DNA of 64,000 nucleotides from Roseomonas mucosa (GCA_945878375.1 CAMDWG010000009.1:1-64000), one strand, 5' to 3'. Counted from the stretch's first letter, positions 30,166 through 40,409 are shown. The notes: a model not told the origin generated them from the sequence alone. Translations and numbers: made by a program.

Positions 30166-31107
30166 TCAGCGGGGGGGATGCTCCTTCCGCCAATGCCGGG
30201 CGATGTCGGCGCGGGTCGTGACCCAGACATCGTCCCGGTGCTTGGCGACATGCGCCAGGAAGCGCTGCAAGGCCCGCGCCCGGCCGGGGCGGCCGACCAG
30301 GCGGCAATGCAGCCCGACCGACATCATCTTCGGGCTGCCGGCCCGCCCTTCCTCCAGCAGCAGGTCGAAGGCGTCGCGCAGATGGCGCTCGAAGCCGTCG
30401 GGGTCGCCGAAGCCGGGGGGGACGGCGAATTTCATGTCGTTGTTGTCGAGCGTGTAGGGGATGACCAGCACATCCTGCCCCTCGACCTTCACGTAATGCG
30501 GCAGGTCGTCGTCGTAGGAATCGCTGTCGTAGAGGAACCCGCCATGGCGGGCGACGAGACGCCGCGTGCGCGGGCTGAAGCGGCCGGTATACCAGCCGAC
30601 CGGGCGCGTGCCGGTCAGGCGCTCGATCACCTCCACGCAGCGGGCGATGTCGGCCGCTTCCTCGGCCTCGCTCATGGTGTGGTAGTCGAACCAGCGGAAG
30701 GCGTGGGACGCGACCTCATGCCCGCCATCGGCGAAGGCGCGGACGACCTCCGGGTTCAACTCCAGCGCGCGGCCGACGCCATAGACGGTGAAATGGAAGC
30801 GCTGCTGGGCGAACAGCCGCATGATGCGCCACACGCCGGCGCGTGCCCCGTAGTCGAACTGGCTTTCGACGCTGCGGTTGCGTTCGCCGATCACGGGTGA
30901 ACCGCCGGGCACCTCGTGCAGATACAATTCGCTGCCGCGGTCGCCGTTCAGGACGGTGTTCTCCCCGCCCTCCTCGTAATTGACGACGAAAGACAGGGCG
31001 AGTTTCGCGCCCCCCGGCCAGCGCGGATCGGGGGGCGTCGCGCCATAGCCGCGCAGGTCGCGCGGGTAGCCGGAGCCGTCATCGGGGAAGTGGGGCGCGT
31101 CGGTCAT
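30166..31107 (-). CDS. puuE: Allantoinase PuuE-type polysaccharide-deacetylase fold protein
   Basis: A 313-residue member of the NodB-fold group that includes PuuE, a metal-independent allantoinase opening the allantoin ring in purine breakdown. Typical stretches are LSFVVNYEEGGENTVLNGD near residue 38, ASHAFRWFDYHTMS and PYTLDNNDMKFA. The full length agrees with the family. No uric-acid or allantoate genes are next to it, so the pathway context is missing. It is convergent with the EEP gene. Confidence 0.85.
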   Translation of the reverse strand: MTDAPHFPDDGSGYPRDLRGYGATPPDPRWPGGAKLALSFVVNYEEGGENTVLNGDRGSELYLHEVPGGSPVIGERNRSVESQFDYGARAGVWRIMRLFAQQRFHFTVYGVGRALELNPEVVRAFADGGHEVASHAFRWFDYHTMSEAEEAADIARCVEVIERLTGTRPVGWYTGRFSPRTRRLVARHGGFLYDSDSYDDDLPHYVKVEGQDVLVIPYTLDNNDMKFAVPPGFGDPDGFERHLRDAFDLLLEEGRAGSPKMMSVGLHCRLVGRPGRARALQRFLAHVAKHRDDVWVTTRADIARHWRKEHPPR

Positions 31108-31140
31108 GCCTGCATTCTTGCGGGACCGTCGGCGCGGCGG

Positions 31141-31764
31141 TCAACCGGGCTTCGGCGTGACGGGGATCGCGATCTCGTTGCGGCGCAGCGTCGGGATGGT
31201 CCAGGGCGGATCGTAGAACCAGGTCACCGGCTCTCCGGCCGCCACCCAGCTTGTGGCGGGCAGGGTGGCCAGCAGCCGCGCACGGGCGGCGGCGACGGCA
31301 TCCGGCGCGATACTGCCGGTGAAGCGATAGACGGCGACGGTCTCGCCCGGCACCTCCACGATCCGCACGCGCGCATCCTTCGGTACGGGCGGATCACGCA
31401 GCGCGGTGGGCAGGAAGAAGCGGATCACTTGGCTCTCCGCCACGCTCGCCTGCGCCACCGGGGAGGTCATGGCGATGCGCGTGCCTTGCTGCGAGACCGG
31501 TGCCGTCATCGCGATGCGCGACGCGCCCGCATTGCCCCCGAAGATGTACCCGGCAAGGCGCGAGAAGCCCTGGCTTCGCGCACCCATCTCATCGGCTTCG
31601 ACGGTCGTCTCGGCGGCGAGGCGCGCGCCGTAGCGCCGGATTTCGAGCCCCGCTTCGGTGCCGAGGGTCTCGAAGGCCGGTTCCTCCGTGCCCGACCTCA
31701 CGCCGACCACCGAACAGGCGCCGAGCCACAGGACGGAGGCGGCGGCGCAGAGACGAGGCAGCAT
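31141..31764 (-). CDS. SOUL-family heme-binding lipoprotein
   Basis: A 207-residue protein with a lipoprotein signal: the lipobox is LGAC with Cys17. The body follows the SOUL/HBP fold (FETLGTEAGLEIRRYGARLAA early, then RIAMTAPVSQQ). Family members bind heme or other tetrapyrroles. It is the last gene of a string that starts at ilvI, 48 bp after the racemase-like gene. The upstream in-frame ATG at 31815 would add 17 residues and overlap that gene, so 31764 is preferred. Confidence 0.82.
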   Translation of the reverse strand: MLPRLCAAASVLWLGACSVVGVRSGTEEPAFETLGTEAGLEIRRYGARLAAETTVEADEMGARSQGFSRLAGYIFGGNAGASRIAMTAPVSQQGTRIAMTSPVAQASVAESQVIRFFLPTALRDPPVPKDARVRIVEVPGETVAVYRFTGSIAPDAVAAARARLLATLPATSWVAAGEPVTWFYDPPWTIPTLRRNEIAIPVTPKPG

Positions 31765-31811
31765 GGGACGCTCCGTGGCATGCCCCGCATATGGGGCGCG
31801 CGGCGCCCCGC

Positions 31812-32441
31812 TCAACCCGCGGCGGAGAGCGCCGCCGCCAGCCCGGCCGGCGGGCTGGCCAGCGGCGTCCGGCCCCGGCAGAGCGCGGCGGCGCCGGCCA
31901 TGCTGGCCTGGGCGAGCGCGACCTGGGCGGCGCCCTCGGCAAAGGCGGCCTCCGCCGCCGCCGCGACCAGGGCGTGGTAGCGAGCGGGATCGCCGCCGCG
32001 ATAGGCGGACCAGGCGCCGGGCACCAGCCGCACATCCAGCGTTGCGCCGTGGCGCGAAGCGGCCTCGGCGAAGATCGCGCGAGTGGGCTCGACCGTTGTC
32101 TCGACGGCACAGAGCACGACGACCCGGCCGCCATCCCGCGTCGCCTGGTCGGCCAGCGCCGCATCGACGCGCAGCACGGGGATCGCCGCGCGGGCCTCAG
32201 CCGCGCCGGGGCCGACGGTGGAGCAGGTGAGCAGCACGGCATCGACGCCGGGCCCGGCGAGGGCCTCCAGCGCACGGGCGGTGCGCGCGGCGATGGCCTC
32301 CGTCAGTCCGCCGGCCGCTTCGGCGTCCCGCAGCAGCGCCTCATCCACGGTATGGGTCAGCGTCGCGCCTGCGGGGCAAGCCGCCGCGAAGACGGCGACG
32401 TTCCCGGCGGAGGTGTGCAGGCAGGCGATGCGCCGGGTCAT
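31812..32441 (-). CDS. Asp/Glu-racemase-like protein with a single catalytic Cys
   Basis: A 209-residue protein of the Asp/Glu/hydantoin racemase superfamily. The first catalytic Cys is Cys73 in LLTCSTVGP. At the position of the second, the sequence reads ALAQASMAG (about 176-183), with no Cys. Related one-Cys enzymes include arylmalonate-decarboxylase and maleate-isomerase types, so racemisation is not assured. The start overlaps the acetyltransferase stop (ATGA). Confidence 0.75.
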   Translation of the reverse strand: MTRRIACLHTSAGNVAVFAAACPAGATLTHTVDEALLRDAEAAGGLTEAIAARTARALEALAGPGVDAVLLTCSTVGPGAAEARAAIPVLRVDAALADQATRDGGRVVVLCAVETTVEPTRAIFAEAASRHGATLDVRLVPGAWSAYRGGDPARYHALVAAAAEAAFAEGAAQVALAQASMAGAAALCRGRTPLASPPAGLAAALSAAG

Positions 32442-32929
32442 GCCTGCGGGATTTCCCGTATCGTCTCGATCGCATAGTCGCGGAAGCCGGCGCGACGATA
32501 GACGCGCTCCGCGATGGCGTTCCCGGCCAGGACCCCGATCATCAGCTGTCGGCAGCCGGTCGCGCGTGCATGGGCCTCGGCTTCGGCGAGCATCGCGCGG
32601 AAGGCGCCGCGGCTGCGGAACGCCTCCTGCACGAAGGCATCGGCGATGTAGGCGCGCCGGCGGAACTCGGCGCGGATAAACGGCGGCGCGGTCTCGATGG
32701 TCAGGAAGAGATGGCCGATCACGAGGCCTTCGGCCTCGGCCACCAGCGCGATGCCACCGCTGTCGACGACGCGGCCGAGCGCCTCGTCCAGCGTCGCCAC
32801 CGTATCGGCGTCGGCGGTCGCGCGGTCCCTGGCGATCATGTCCTCATGGATGTTGAGCGCGCGGACATGGCCTAGCAGCGCTGCGCGGTCGGCCGCCTCC
32901 ACGCGCCGTATGGTGAAGGCGGCCGGCAC
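32438..32929 (-). CDS. GNAT-family N-acetyltransferase
   Basis: A 163-residue acetyltransferase. The acetyl-CoA binding loop is in FVQEAFRSRGAFRAML and the end has the usual GNAIAERVYRRAGFRDY. The acceptor is unknown. It begins at a GTG 4 nt beyond the ilvC stop and overlaps the next gene by 4 nt, so it seems co-transcribed with the branched-chain amino-acid genes. Confidence 0.83.
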   Translation of the reverse strand: MPAAFTIRRVEAADRAALLGHVRALNIHEDMIARDRATADADTVATLDEALGRVVDSGGIALVAEAEGLVIGHLFLTIETAPPFIRAEFRRRAYIADAFVQEAFRSRGAFRAMLAEAEAHARATGCRQLMIGVLAGNAIAERVYRRAGFRDYAIETIREIPQA

Positions 32930-32933
32930 GTCG

Positions 32934-33971
<1,038 letters not shown>

Positions 33972-34067
33972 TTATTGGCCGTGGGCGGGGCAGCCTTGGC
34001 CGGCCCGCACAATCGCCCATCTCTCAGGAACAACAAGTCGTTCGCCGGGTAACCGACTTTCGTCGTA

Positions 34068-34592
34068 TCACGCAACCAGCCCCGCCGCGCCGCGCGCCAT
34101 CGCCACCGCGCCGGTGCGGGAGACCTCCGCCAGCCCGATGGGGCGCATCAGCGCGCAGAAGGCGTCGATCTTGTCGGCGTTGCCGGTCATCTCGAAGACG
34201 AAGCTCTCGGTGGTCGCGTCCACCACGCGGGCGCGGAACGCATCCGCCAGGCGCAGCGCCTCGACCCGCGCCTCGCCCTTGCCGACCACCTTGATCAGCG
34301 CCAGTTCGCGCGTCAGGTGGGGCCCTGCCTGGGTCAGGTCGCACACCGTGTGCACCGGCACCAGGCGGTCGAGCTGCGCCTTGATCTGCTCGATCACCAT
34401 CTCCGTCCCCGTGGTGACGACGGTGATGCGGCTGAGGCGCCTTTCCTCATCCACCGGGGCGACGGTCAGGCTTTCGATGTTGTAGCCGCGGCCGGAGAAC
34501 AGGCCGATGACGCGGGCGAGCACGCCGGCCTCGTTCTCCACCAGCACCGCGATGGTCGCGGCGCGCATGTTCGGGTCGTTGAAATCGGGCAT
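34068..34592 (-). CDS. ilvN: Acetolactate synthase small (regulatory) subunit
   Basis: A 174-residue regulatory subunit. The N-terminal ACT domain (about 9-85, with VENEAGVLARVIGLFSGRGY) binds valine and gives feedback inhibition; the C-terminal domain activates the large subunit. It follows the large-subunit gene by 74 bp and precedes ilvC, the standard ilvIHC order. Confidence 0.95.
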   Translation of the reverse strand: MPDFNDPNMRAATIAVLVENEAGVLARVIGLFSGRGYNIESLTVAPVDEERRLSRITVVTTGTEMVIEQIKAQLDRLVPVHTVCDLTQAGPHLTRELALIKVVGKGEARVEALRLADAFRARVVDATTESFVFEMTGNADKIDAFCALMRPIGLAEVSRTGAVAMARGAAGLVA

Positions 34593-34666
34593 CGGAGCGG
34601 TTCCGGGACAGGCAGCGGAAGGCGGGCCGGATCAGCGGCCCGCCGCGAAGGATCGGCGGCGCGGGA

Positions 34667-36469
34667 TCAGACGAGGACCTTGCCCTCATCGGTGACCATC
34701 GCCGCATTGCCCCCCTGGTCCGGGCCAAGGATCATCTCGTTATGGGCAGCGCCCGAGGGGATCATCGGGAAGCAGTTCTCATCCTTCGCGACGCAGATAT
34801 CGGCGATGACAGGGCGGTCGATCGCGATCATCTCGCGGATCACGCGGTCCAGGTCATCGGCCTTCTCGGCGCGCATGCCAACGCCGTGGAAGCTTTCCGC
34901 CAGCTTCACGAAATCGGGCAGGGCGGCCGAATAGCTTTCGGAATAGCGGCCGCCATGCAGCAGTTCCTGCCACTGGCGGACCATGCCCATGTACTCGTTG
35001 TTCAGGATGAAGACCTTCACCGGCAGGCGGTACTGCGCCAGCGTCGCCATCTCCTGGATGTTCATCAGGATCGATGCTTCGCCGGCGATGTCGATCACCA
35101 GCGCGTCGGGATGTGCGATCTGCACGCCCATCGCCGCCGGCAGGCCATAGCCCATGGTGCCGAGCCCGCCCGAGGTCATCCAGCGGTTCGGCTTGTCGAA
35201 GCCGAAATACTGCGCGGCCCACATCTGGTGCTGGCCGACCTCCGTCGTGATGAAGGTTTCCTTGCCGAGTTCCTTGGTGATCTCGAACAGGCGCTTCACC
35301 GCGTGCTGCGGCTTGATGATGCTGCCCTTCTGCACATAGGCGAGGCAGTCCTGCCCGCGCCACGTGTCGATCTGGCGCCACCAGCCGGCCAGCGCTTCAC
35401 GGTCCGGCTGGGTCGTGTCGTCCTTCCAGGCCTCGATCAGGGCGGCGATGATGCGGGCGGCGTCGCCCACCACCGGCACGTCCACCTTGACGTTCTTGTT
35501 GATGGAGGACGGGTCGATGTCGCAGTGGATCTTCTTCGACTTCGGCGAGAAGTGGCTCAGCTTGCCGGTGACGCGGTCATCGAAGCGCGCGCCGATGTTC
35601 AGCATCACATCGCAGCCATGCATCACGAGGTTCGCCTCGTAGGTGCCGTGCATCCCGAGCATGCCGATGAATTGCGGGTCCGACGACGGGAAGGCGCCTA
35701 GCCCCATCAGCGTGTTGGTGCAGGGGAAGCCGGTCATGCGGACCAGCTGGGTCAGCAGGCGCGATGCCTCCGGCCCCGCATTGATCACGCCGCCGCCGGT
35801 GTAGATGACCGGCTTCTTCGCCGTCTTCAGCAGCGCTACCGCCTTGCGGATCTGCGCCATGTCGGGCGCGACCTTCGGGCGGTAGGACCGGTGGGGCTGG
35901 TCGGCGGGCGGCGCATCGGCATAGGGCGCCTTGCCGATCAGGATGTCCTTCGGTAGGTCGATCACCACCGGGCCGGGGCGGCCGCTGCGCGCGACGTGGA
36001 AGGCCTCGTGCATCACCCGTGCCAGGTCGCCCGGCTTCTTGACCAGGTAGTTGTGCTTCGTCGCCGGCCGCGTGATGCCGGTGGTGTCGGCTTCCTGGAA
36101 GGCGTCGTTGCCGATCAGATGCGTCGGCACCTGCCCGGTCAGGCAGATCACCGGGATGCTGTCCATCAGCGCATCCACCAGCCCCGTCACCGCATTGGTC
36201 GCGCCGGGGCCGGAGGTGACCAGCACCACGCCCACCTTGCCGGTGGACCGCGCATAGCCTTCCGCCGCATGCACCGCGGCCTGTTCGTGGCGGACCAGGA
36301 TGTGGCGGATGGCGTTCTGCTGGAACAGCGCGTCATAGATCGGCAATACCGCGCCGCCCGGATAGCCGAAGATGACATCTACGCCCTGGTCCTTCAGCGC
36401 GCGAAGGACGACCTCGGCACCCGACATCGTCAGGGCGGCGGGATCGGCGTGCTGGATGGCGGCGGACAT
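34667..36469 (-). CDS. ilvI: Acetolactate synthase large (catalytic) subunit
   Basis: A 600-residue thiamine-diphosphate enzyme that joins two pyruvates, or pyruvate and 2-oxobutyrate. The catalytic Glu62 is in VRHEQAAVHAAEGYA; the ThDP motif GEASILMN-x-QEMATLAQYRLP with NNEYMGMV is in the last third. The ATG at 36469 has ctgaag upstream. A likely promoter overlaps the end of miaA. I found no Val/Ile/Leu-rich leader peptide. Confidence 0.95.
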   Translation of the reverse strand: MSAAIQHADPAALTMSGAEVVLRALKDQGVDVIFGYPGGAVLPIYDALFQQNAIRHILVRHEQAAVHAAEGYARSTGKVGVVLVTSGPGATNAVTGLVDALMDSIPVICLTGQVPTHLIGNDAFQEADTTGITRPATKHNYLVKKPGDLARVMHEAFHVARSGRPGPVVIDLPKDILIGKAPYADAPPADQPHRSYRPKVAPDMAQIRKAVALLKTAKKPVIYTGGGVINAGPEASRLLTQLVRMTGFPCTNTLMGLGAFPSSDPQFIGMLGMHGTYEANLVMHGCDVMLNIGARFDDRVTGKLSHFSPKSKKIHCDIDPSSINKNVKVDVPVVGDAARIIAALIEAWKDDTTQPDREALAGWWRQIDTWRGQDCLAYVQKGSIIKPQHAVKRLFEITKELGKETFITTEVGQHQMWAAQYFGFDKPNRWMTSGGLGTMGYGLPAAMGVQIAHPDALVIDIAGEASILMNIQEMATLAQYRLPVKVFILNNEYMGMVRQWQELLHGGRYSESYSAALPDFVKLAESFHGVGMRAEKADDLDRVIREMIAIDRPVIADICVAKDENCFPMIPSGAAHNEMILGPDQGGNAAMVTDEGKVLV

Positions 36470-36544
36470 TGTCTTCAGTGCTTTCCTGGTGGCTGGGGCA
36501 TGGTCGTTACGACCCCGTCGGGTCTGGATCCGCCGGGGGCGGCA

Positions 36545-36573
36545 CCCTTACGCCCCATGCCGCACCGCGTCAA
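36545..36573 (-). promoter_or_regulatory. Probable ilvI promoter
   Basis: On the minus strand TTGACG (36568-36573) is separated by 17 nt from TAAGGG (36545-36550), leaving an untranslated leader of about 70 nt before the ilvI ATG. The -35 overlaps the miaA stop codon. In the leader the stems GACCC-GGGTC and GGTCGT-ACGACC share bases and cannot form together. Promoter strength is unproven. Confidence 0.5.
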
Positions 36574-37553
36574 CGCGAAGTTTCAACAAAAACTGCGAAA
36601 TAATCTAACAAACTTTTCGAAAATTGCGCCTTAAGATCCCACCGCGCACTAATAATCTTTGCCTCTTCGCCTCCCGCCAGAGCATGGTGGCGAAACCACG
36701 TCGCCTGCCGCTTGGTGTACTGCCCGGTATGCAGCACCGCCTGCGCCGAGGCCTCCTCCAGCGTCATCCGTCCGGCGAGCTGGGCCAGCAATTCCGGCAC
36801 CCCATGCGCGCGCATCGCCGGCAGGGCCGGATCGAGGCCGAGCGCGCCGAGCGCCCGCACCTCCTCCAACGCGCCGGCCGCCAGCATCGCCTGCCATCGC
36901 GCGGCGATCGCCGCGCGCAGAGCGGGCCGCGGCGGGTCCAGCAACAGCGCCGCGAAGCGCCAGGGCGCCGGGCCCGTGCCGCCTTCCTCCTGCCAGGCGC
37001 GCAGCCCCTTGCCGGTGCCCGCCACCACCTCGAAGGCGCGCGCCAGGCGCTGGCTGTCGGTGGGGCGCAGCGTGGCGGCGGTCGCCGGGTCCAGCGCCAC
37101 CAGCCGCGCATGCAGCGCCGCCGGGCCGTGCTCCGCCAGAAGCCGCCGCGCCTCGGCCCGCGCGGCGTCGGGGATGGCGGGGATGGCGGCGAGGCCATCG
37201 GTCAGCGCCGCGAAATACATCCCCGTGCCGCCGCAGAGGATCGGCACAAGGCCCTCGGCCTTGGCGGCCGCCATCTCGGCCAGCGCCGCGCCGCGCCACC
37301 AGGCGACGGTCCCGGCCTCGGCGGCTGGCCGCACGCCATAGAGAGCATGCGGCGCGCGGGCTAGGTCCGCATCCTCGGGCCGCGCGGTGACGATGCGGAG
37401 TTCGCGATAGACCTGCATCGAATCGGCATTGATCACCACGCCGCCCAGCCTTTCGGCCAGCGCCAGCGCGGCGGCCGACTTGCCCGATGCGGTCGGGCCG
37501 GCCACCAGGATCGCGGGCGGCGGCGCAGGGGAAGATTGCGCCCGGTCACTCAC
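36570..37553 (-). CDS. miaA: tRNA dimethylallyltransferase
   Basis: A 327-residue enzyme that prenylates A37 of tRNAs reading codons with U at the first position. The P-loop is GPTASGKS (19-26); GGTGMYF and INADSMQVYRELRI are family motifs. The start is a GTG at 37553. The last 25 residues are encoded by markedly AT-richer DNA than the rest. Its start lies 21 bp from that of the divergent serB. Confidence 0.93.
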   Translation of the reverse strand: MSDRAQSSPAPPPAILVAGPTASGKSAAALALAERLGGVVINADSMQVYRELRIVTARPEDADLARAPHALYGVRPAAEAGTVAWWRGAALAEMAAAKAEGLVPILCGGTGMYFAALTDGLAAIPAIPDAARAEARRLLAEHGPAALHARLVALDPATAATLRPTDSQRLARAFEVVAGTGKGLRAWQEEGGTGPAPWRFAALLLDPPRPALRAAIAARWQAMLAAGALEEVRALGALGLDPALPAMRAHGVPELLAQLAGRMTLEEASAQAVLHTGQYTKRQATWFRHHALAGGEEAKIISARWDLKAQFSKSLLDYFAVFVETSR

Positions 37554-37574
37554 GGTGGCACAGGGCGCGCGTCC

Positions 37575-38465
37575 ATGTCGCACATCCTCACGCTTGTCGC
37601 GCCTGCCGGCGCGCTCGATGTCGCCCTCGTCGCCCGCGTGCGGGCCGCGCTCGATGCGCTCGGGGCCGCCCCCGGCACGCCCGATTGGCTGGCCGAGCGC
37701 GAGGCCGCCGACATACTCTTCACAGGGGCTGCCGAACAGGCGGTCGCCGCCGCCCGCGCCGCGCTGGCCGATGCGCCGGTGGATGCCATCGCCACCGCCG
37801 CCGAAGGCCGCCGCAAGCGGCTGCTGATCGCCGACATGGACAGCACCATCGTCACGACCGAGACGCTGGACGAGATCGCCGCCTTCGCGGGGCTCAAGGA
37901 GCAGATCGCCGAGATCACGCGGCGTTCCATGAACGGGGAACTCGATTTCCGCCAGGCCCTGATCGGGCGTGTCGGCATGCTGAAGGGTCTTGCAGTGAGC
38001 GCGCTGGAGGCGACCTGGACCGAGACCCGCATGATGCCGGGCGCGGCGGAACTGGTCGGCACGATGCGCGCGCATGGCGCGGTGTGCTGCCTGGCCTCCG
38101 GCGGCTTCACCTTCTTCACCGGCCGCGTGGCGGAGAAGCTGGGCTTCCACCACCATGTCTCGAACACGCTGCTGATCGAGGATGGCAAGCTGACGGGCGG
38201 GGTCGCCGAGCCGATCTTCGACCGCCACGCCAAGCTGACGACGCTGACCCGGCTGGCGGCCGAGAATGCGTTGCCGCTGGAGGGCGCGGTGGCGGTGGGC
38301 GACGGCGCCAACGATCTCGACATGATCAAGGCTGCGGGCCTTGGCGTCGCCTTCCGCGCCAAGCCTGTGGTGGCCGCGGCTGCGCGGGCGAAGGTGGACC
38401 ATGGCGACCTGACGGCGCTGCTCTTCGCGCAGGGCTATCGGCGCAGCGCCTTCGTCACCCGGTGA
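37575..38465 (+). CDS. serB: Phosphoserine phosphatase
   Basis: A 296-residue HAD-family phosphatase for the last step of serine synthesis. DMDSTIV carries the nucleophile Asp87 and the acid Asp89; SGGFTFFTGRVAEKLGF and GDGANDLDM are the later HAD motifs. The first 80 residues are the short N-terminal domain found in alphaproteobacterial SerB. The ATG at 37575 is used; a longer frame to 37536 would overlap the miaA start. Its 3' end runs into the hairpin array. Confidence 0.94.
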   Translation: MSHILTLVAPAGALDVALVARVRAALDALGAAPGTPDWLAEREAADILFTGAAEQAVAAARAALADAPVDAIATAAEGRRKRLLIADMDSTIVTTETLDEIAAFAGLKEQIAEITRRSMNGELDFRQALIGRVGMLKGLAVSALEATWTETRMMPGAAELVGTMRAHGAVCCLASGGFTFFTGRVAEKLGFHHHVSNTLLIEDGKLTGGVAEPIFDRHAKLTTLTRLAAENALPLEGAVAVGDGANDLDMIKAAGLGVAFRAKPVVAAAARAKVDHGDLTALLFAQGYRRSAFVTR

Positions 38466-38472
38466 GGGCGAC

Positions 38473-38650
38473 GGGAGGGGCGCTGCCCCTCCCGGACCCA
38501 CCCCGCCAAGGGGCAGCGGCCCCTTGGAACCCACGAGTTTTGAACGCCGAACGGGGTGGGGGCCGCGGCCCCCACCCCGTTCGGCGTTAAACTGATTGGG
38601 GTCCAGGAGGGCAGACCTCCTGGCGGGCCGGGGAGGGCAGAGCCCTCCCC
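38473..38650. repeat. Array of five consecutive hairpins between convergent genes
   Basis: Five inverted repeats follow one another in 178 bp: 38473-38493 (9-bp stem), 38506-38527 (9 bp), 38543-38588 (46-bp palindrome), 38603-38623 (8 bp) and 38630-38650 (9 bp). All stems are perfect. The region separates serB from the convergent Do-protease gene. It resembles REP/BIME-type mosaics that stop transcription from both sides, stabilise mRNA ends or bind nucleoid proteins. Whether it recurs in the genome cannot be judged here. Confidence 0.85.
38543..38588. repeat. 46-bp perfect palindrome
   Basis: The two arms (aacgccgaacggggtggggg and its exact complement) meet at ccgcgg without a loop, so the duplex could extrude as a cruciform or the transcript fold into a 20-bp-plus hairpin. 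It is the centre of the five-hairpin array. Confidence 0.95.
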
Positions 38651-38657
38651 ACGGCCC

Positions 38658-40223
38658 TCACCCAGGCTGACCACGCTGCGGCGCGCTCAGGCGCAGCGGC
38701 ACCCAGCGCTGGCCCTGCGGGCCTTCGATCAGCAGCAGTGCCGTCGCGCGGTTCTGGCGGCGCAGCCGTTCCAGGCGCTCCTGCACCTCCTGCGGCGTGG
38801 TCACTCGTTCCTGCTGGACCTCGACGATCACGTCGCCGGGGCGGAGTTCGCGTTCGGCGGCGGGGCCGCCCGGCGTCACCTCCGTGACCACCACGCCGCG
38901 GCTTTCGGCGCGGAGGCCGAAGCGCTCCCGCGCCTCCGGCGTGATCGGCGCGATGCGCAGGCCAAGACCGGCCAGTTCCTGGGGCTGGGTGCGCGGGGCC
39001 GGCTGCGTTGGCTGCGCGGCTGCCTGCTGCTGCTCGCTCGGCAATTCCGCGACGGTGATCTGTACCGTCTGCTCCCGCCCATCGCGCCAGACCACCACCG
39101 GCACCTGCCGGCCTACCGGCGTGTCGGCGACGATGCGCGGCAGGTTCCGCATCTCCCGCACCTCCTGGCCGTTGAAGCGCAGGATCACATCGCCGGCGCG
39201 GATGCCGCCGGCCGCCGCCGGGCCGCCATCCTGGGCGCGGGCCACCAGCGCGCCGCGGGCGCCATTGCCGAGGCCGAAGCTCTCGGCCAGCTCATCCGTC
39301 ACCTGCTGGATGTTCACGCCGAGCCAGCCGCGCCGCACGCGACCGCCATCGCGCAGCTGCGCCACGATGTTGCGCGCCAGGTTGGACGGGATCGAGAAGC
39401 CGATGCCGATCGACCCGCCGGTGGGCGAATAGATGGCGGTGTTCACGCCCACCACCTCTCCGGCCAGGTTGAACAGCGGGCCGCCGGAATTGCCGCGGTT
39501 GATCGCGGCATCCGTCTGGATGAAGTCGTCATAGAGCCCCTGGCGGATGTCGCGCCCGCGCGCCGAGACGATGCCCGCCGTGACGGAGCCGCCCAGGCCG
39601 AAGGGATTGCCGATCGCCACCACCCAATCGCCGACCGAGGCCGTGTCGCTGTCGCCGAAGGTCACGGCCGGCAGCGGCTTGTCGTGCTGCACGCGCAGCA
39701 CCGCGAGGTCGGTCCGCGGGTCGGCGCCGAGCAGCTCGGCGCGCAGCGTGGTGTTGTCCTGCAGCACCACATTGATCTCGTCGGCGCCCTCGATGACGTG
39801 GTTGTTCGTCACCACGATCCCGGATGCGTCGATGATGAAGCCCGAGCCGAGCGACTGGGCGCGGCGCGGTGGCTGCTGCTGCGGCCGGCCGGGCTGGCCG
39901 GGCTGCGCTTGTCCGGGCGGGCGGTTGCGTTCGAGGAATTCGCGGAAGAACTCCTCGAAGGGGCTACCGGGCGGCGCCTGCGGCACCTCCGGCGCATCCC
40001 GCCCCGCGCGCGGCTGCCCGGCGCCTTGCGTGGTCTGGATGTTCACCACCGCCGGCAGCAGCCGCTGCACCAGCGGCGCGAAGGAGGAGGGCGCACCTGG
40101 CGGCGGCAGCTGTGGCGCGATCTGCTGCGCCGAGGCGGCTGGGCTCAGGGCGGGCGAGAGCGCCAGCGGCAGGCTCAGCGCGGCGGCGATGCCGAAGGCG
40201 GAGATGGAACGGCCAAGACGCAC
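38658..40223 (-). CDS. Do-family (DegP/DegQ) periplasmic serine protease
   Basis: A 521-residue protease-chaperone for misfolded envelope proteins. The signal peptide spans about 1-33 (ASA-Q cut). The catalytic triad is His142 (TNNHVIEG), Asp172 (TDLAVLR) and Ser246 (GNSGGP). Two PDZ domains follow (about 300-390 and 430-515). The GTG at 40223 has agggaagg 9 nt before it; the longer frame to 40364 lacks such support and would bury the signal peptide. It closes the hflK-hflC-DUF2065 group, a conserved order in proteobacteria. Confidence 0.93.
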   Translation of the reverse strand: MRLGRSISAFGIAAALSLPLALSPALSPAASAQQIAPQLPPPGAPSSFAPLVQRLLPAVVNIQTTQGAGQPRAGRDAPEVPQAPPGSPFEEFFREFLERNRPPGQAQPGQPGRPQQQPPRRAQSLGSGFIIDASGIVVTNNHVIEGADEINVVLQDNTTLRAELLGADPRTDLAVLRVQHDKPLPAVTFGDSDTASVGDWVVAIGNPFGLGGSVTAGIVSARGRDIRQGLYDDFIQTDAAINRGNSGGPLFNLAGEVVGVNTAIYSPTGGSIGIGFSIPSNLARNIVAQLRDGGRVRRGWLGVNIQQVTDELAESFGLGNGARGALVARAQDGGPAAAGGIRAGDVILRFNGQEVREMRNLPRIVADTPVGRQVPVVVWRDGREQTVQITVAELPSEQQQAAAQPTQPAPRTQPQELAGLGLRIAPITPEARERFGLRAESRGVVVTEVTPGGPAAERELRPGDVIVEVQQERVTTPQEVQERLERLRRQNRATALLLIEGPQGQRWVPLRLSAPQRGQPG

Positions 40224-40409
40224 CGGCGGCAACCTTCCCTGGTTTCGGTCCCGAGGGACCGGTCGGATGAATGACCACGCCTGCCCCATGGCAAGCGCGA
40301 ACGAAACTTTCGTGTGTGGTGCAGATTGGTATGGCAGCCCCGCCGCGAAAGACCTTCCCGGCATGTCTTCGTGTGACGAAGCGTCGCGGCGGCTTTGCGG
40401 TGACGCGGC

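Noticed and set aside
36469-36496. Short frame MPQPPGKH before ilvI as a leader peptide
   Set aside because: It contains no Val, Ile or Leu codon, so it cannot act as a branched-chain sensor.
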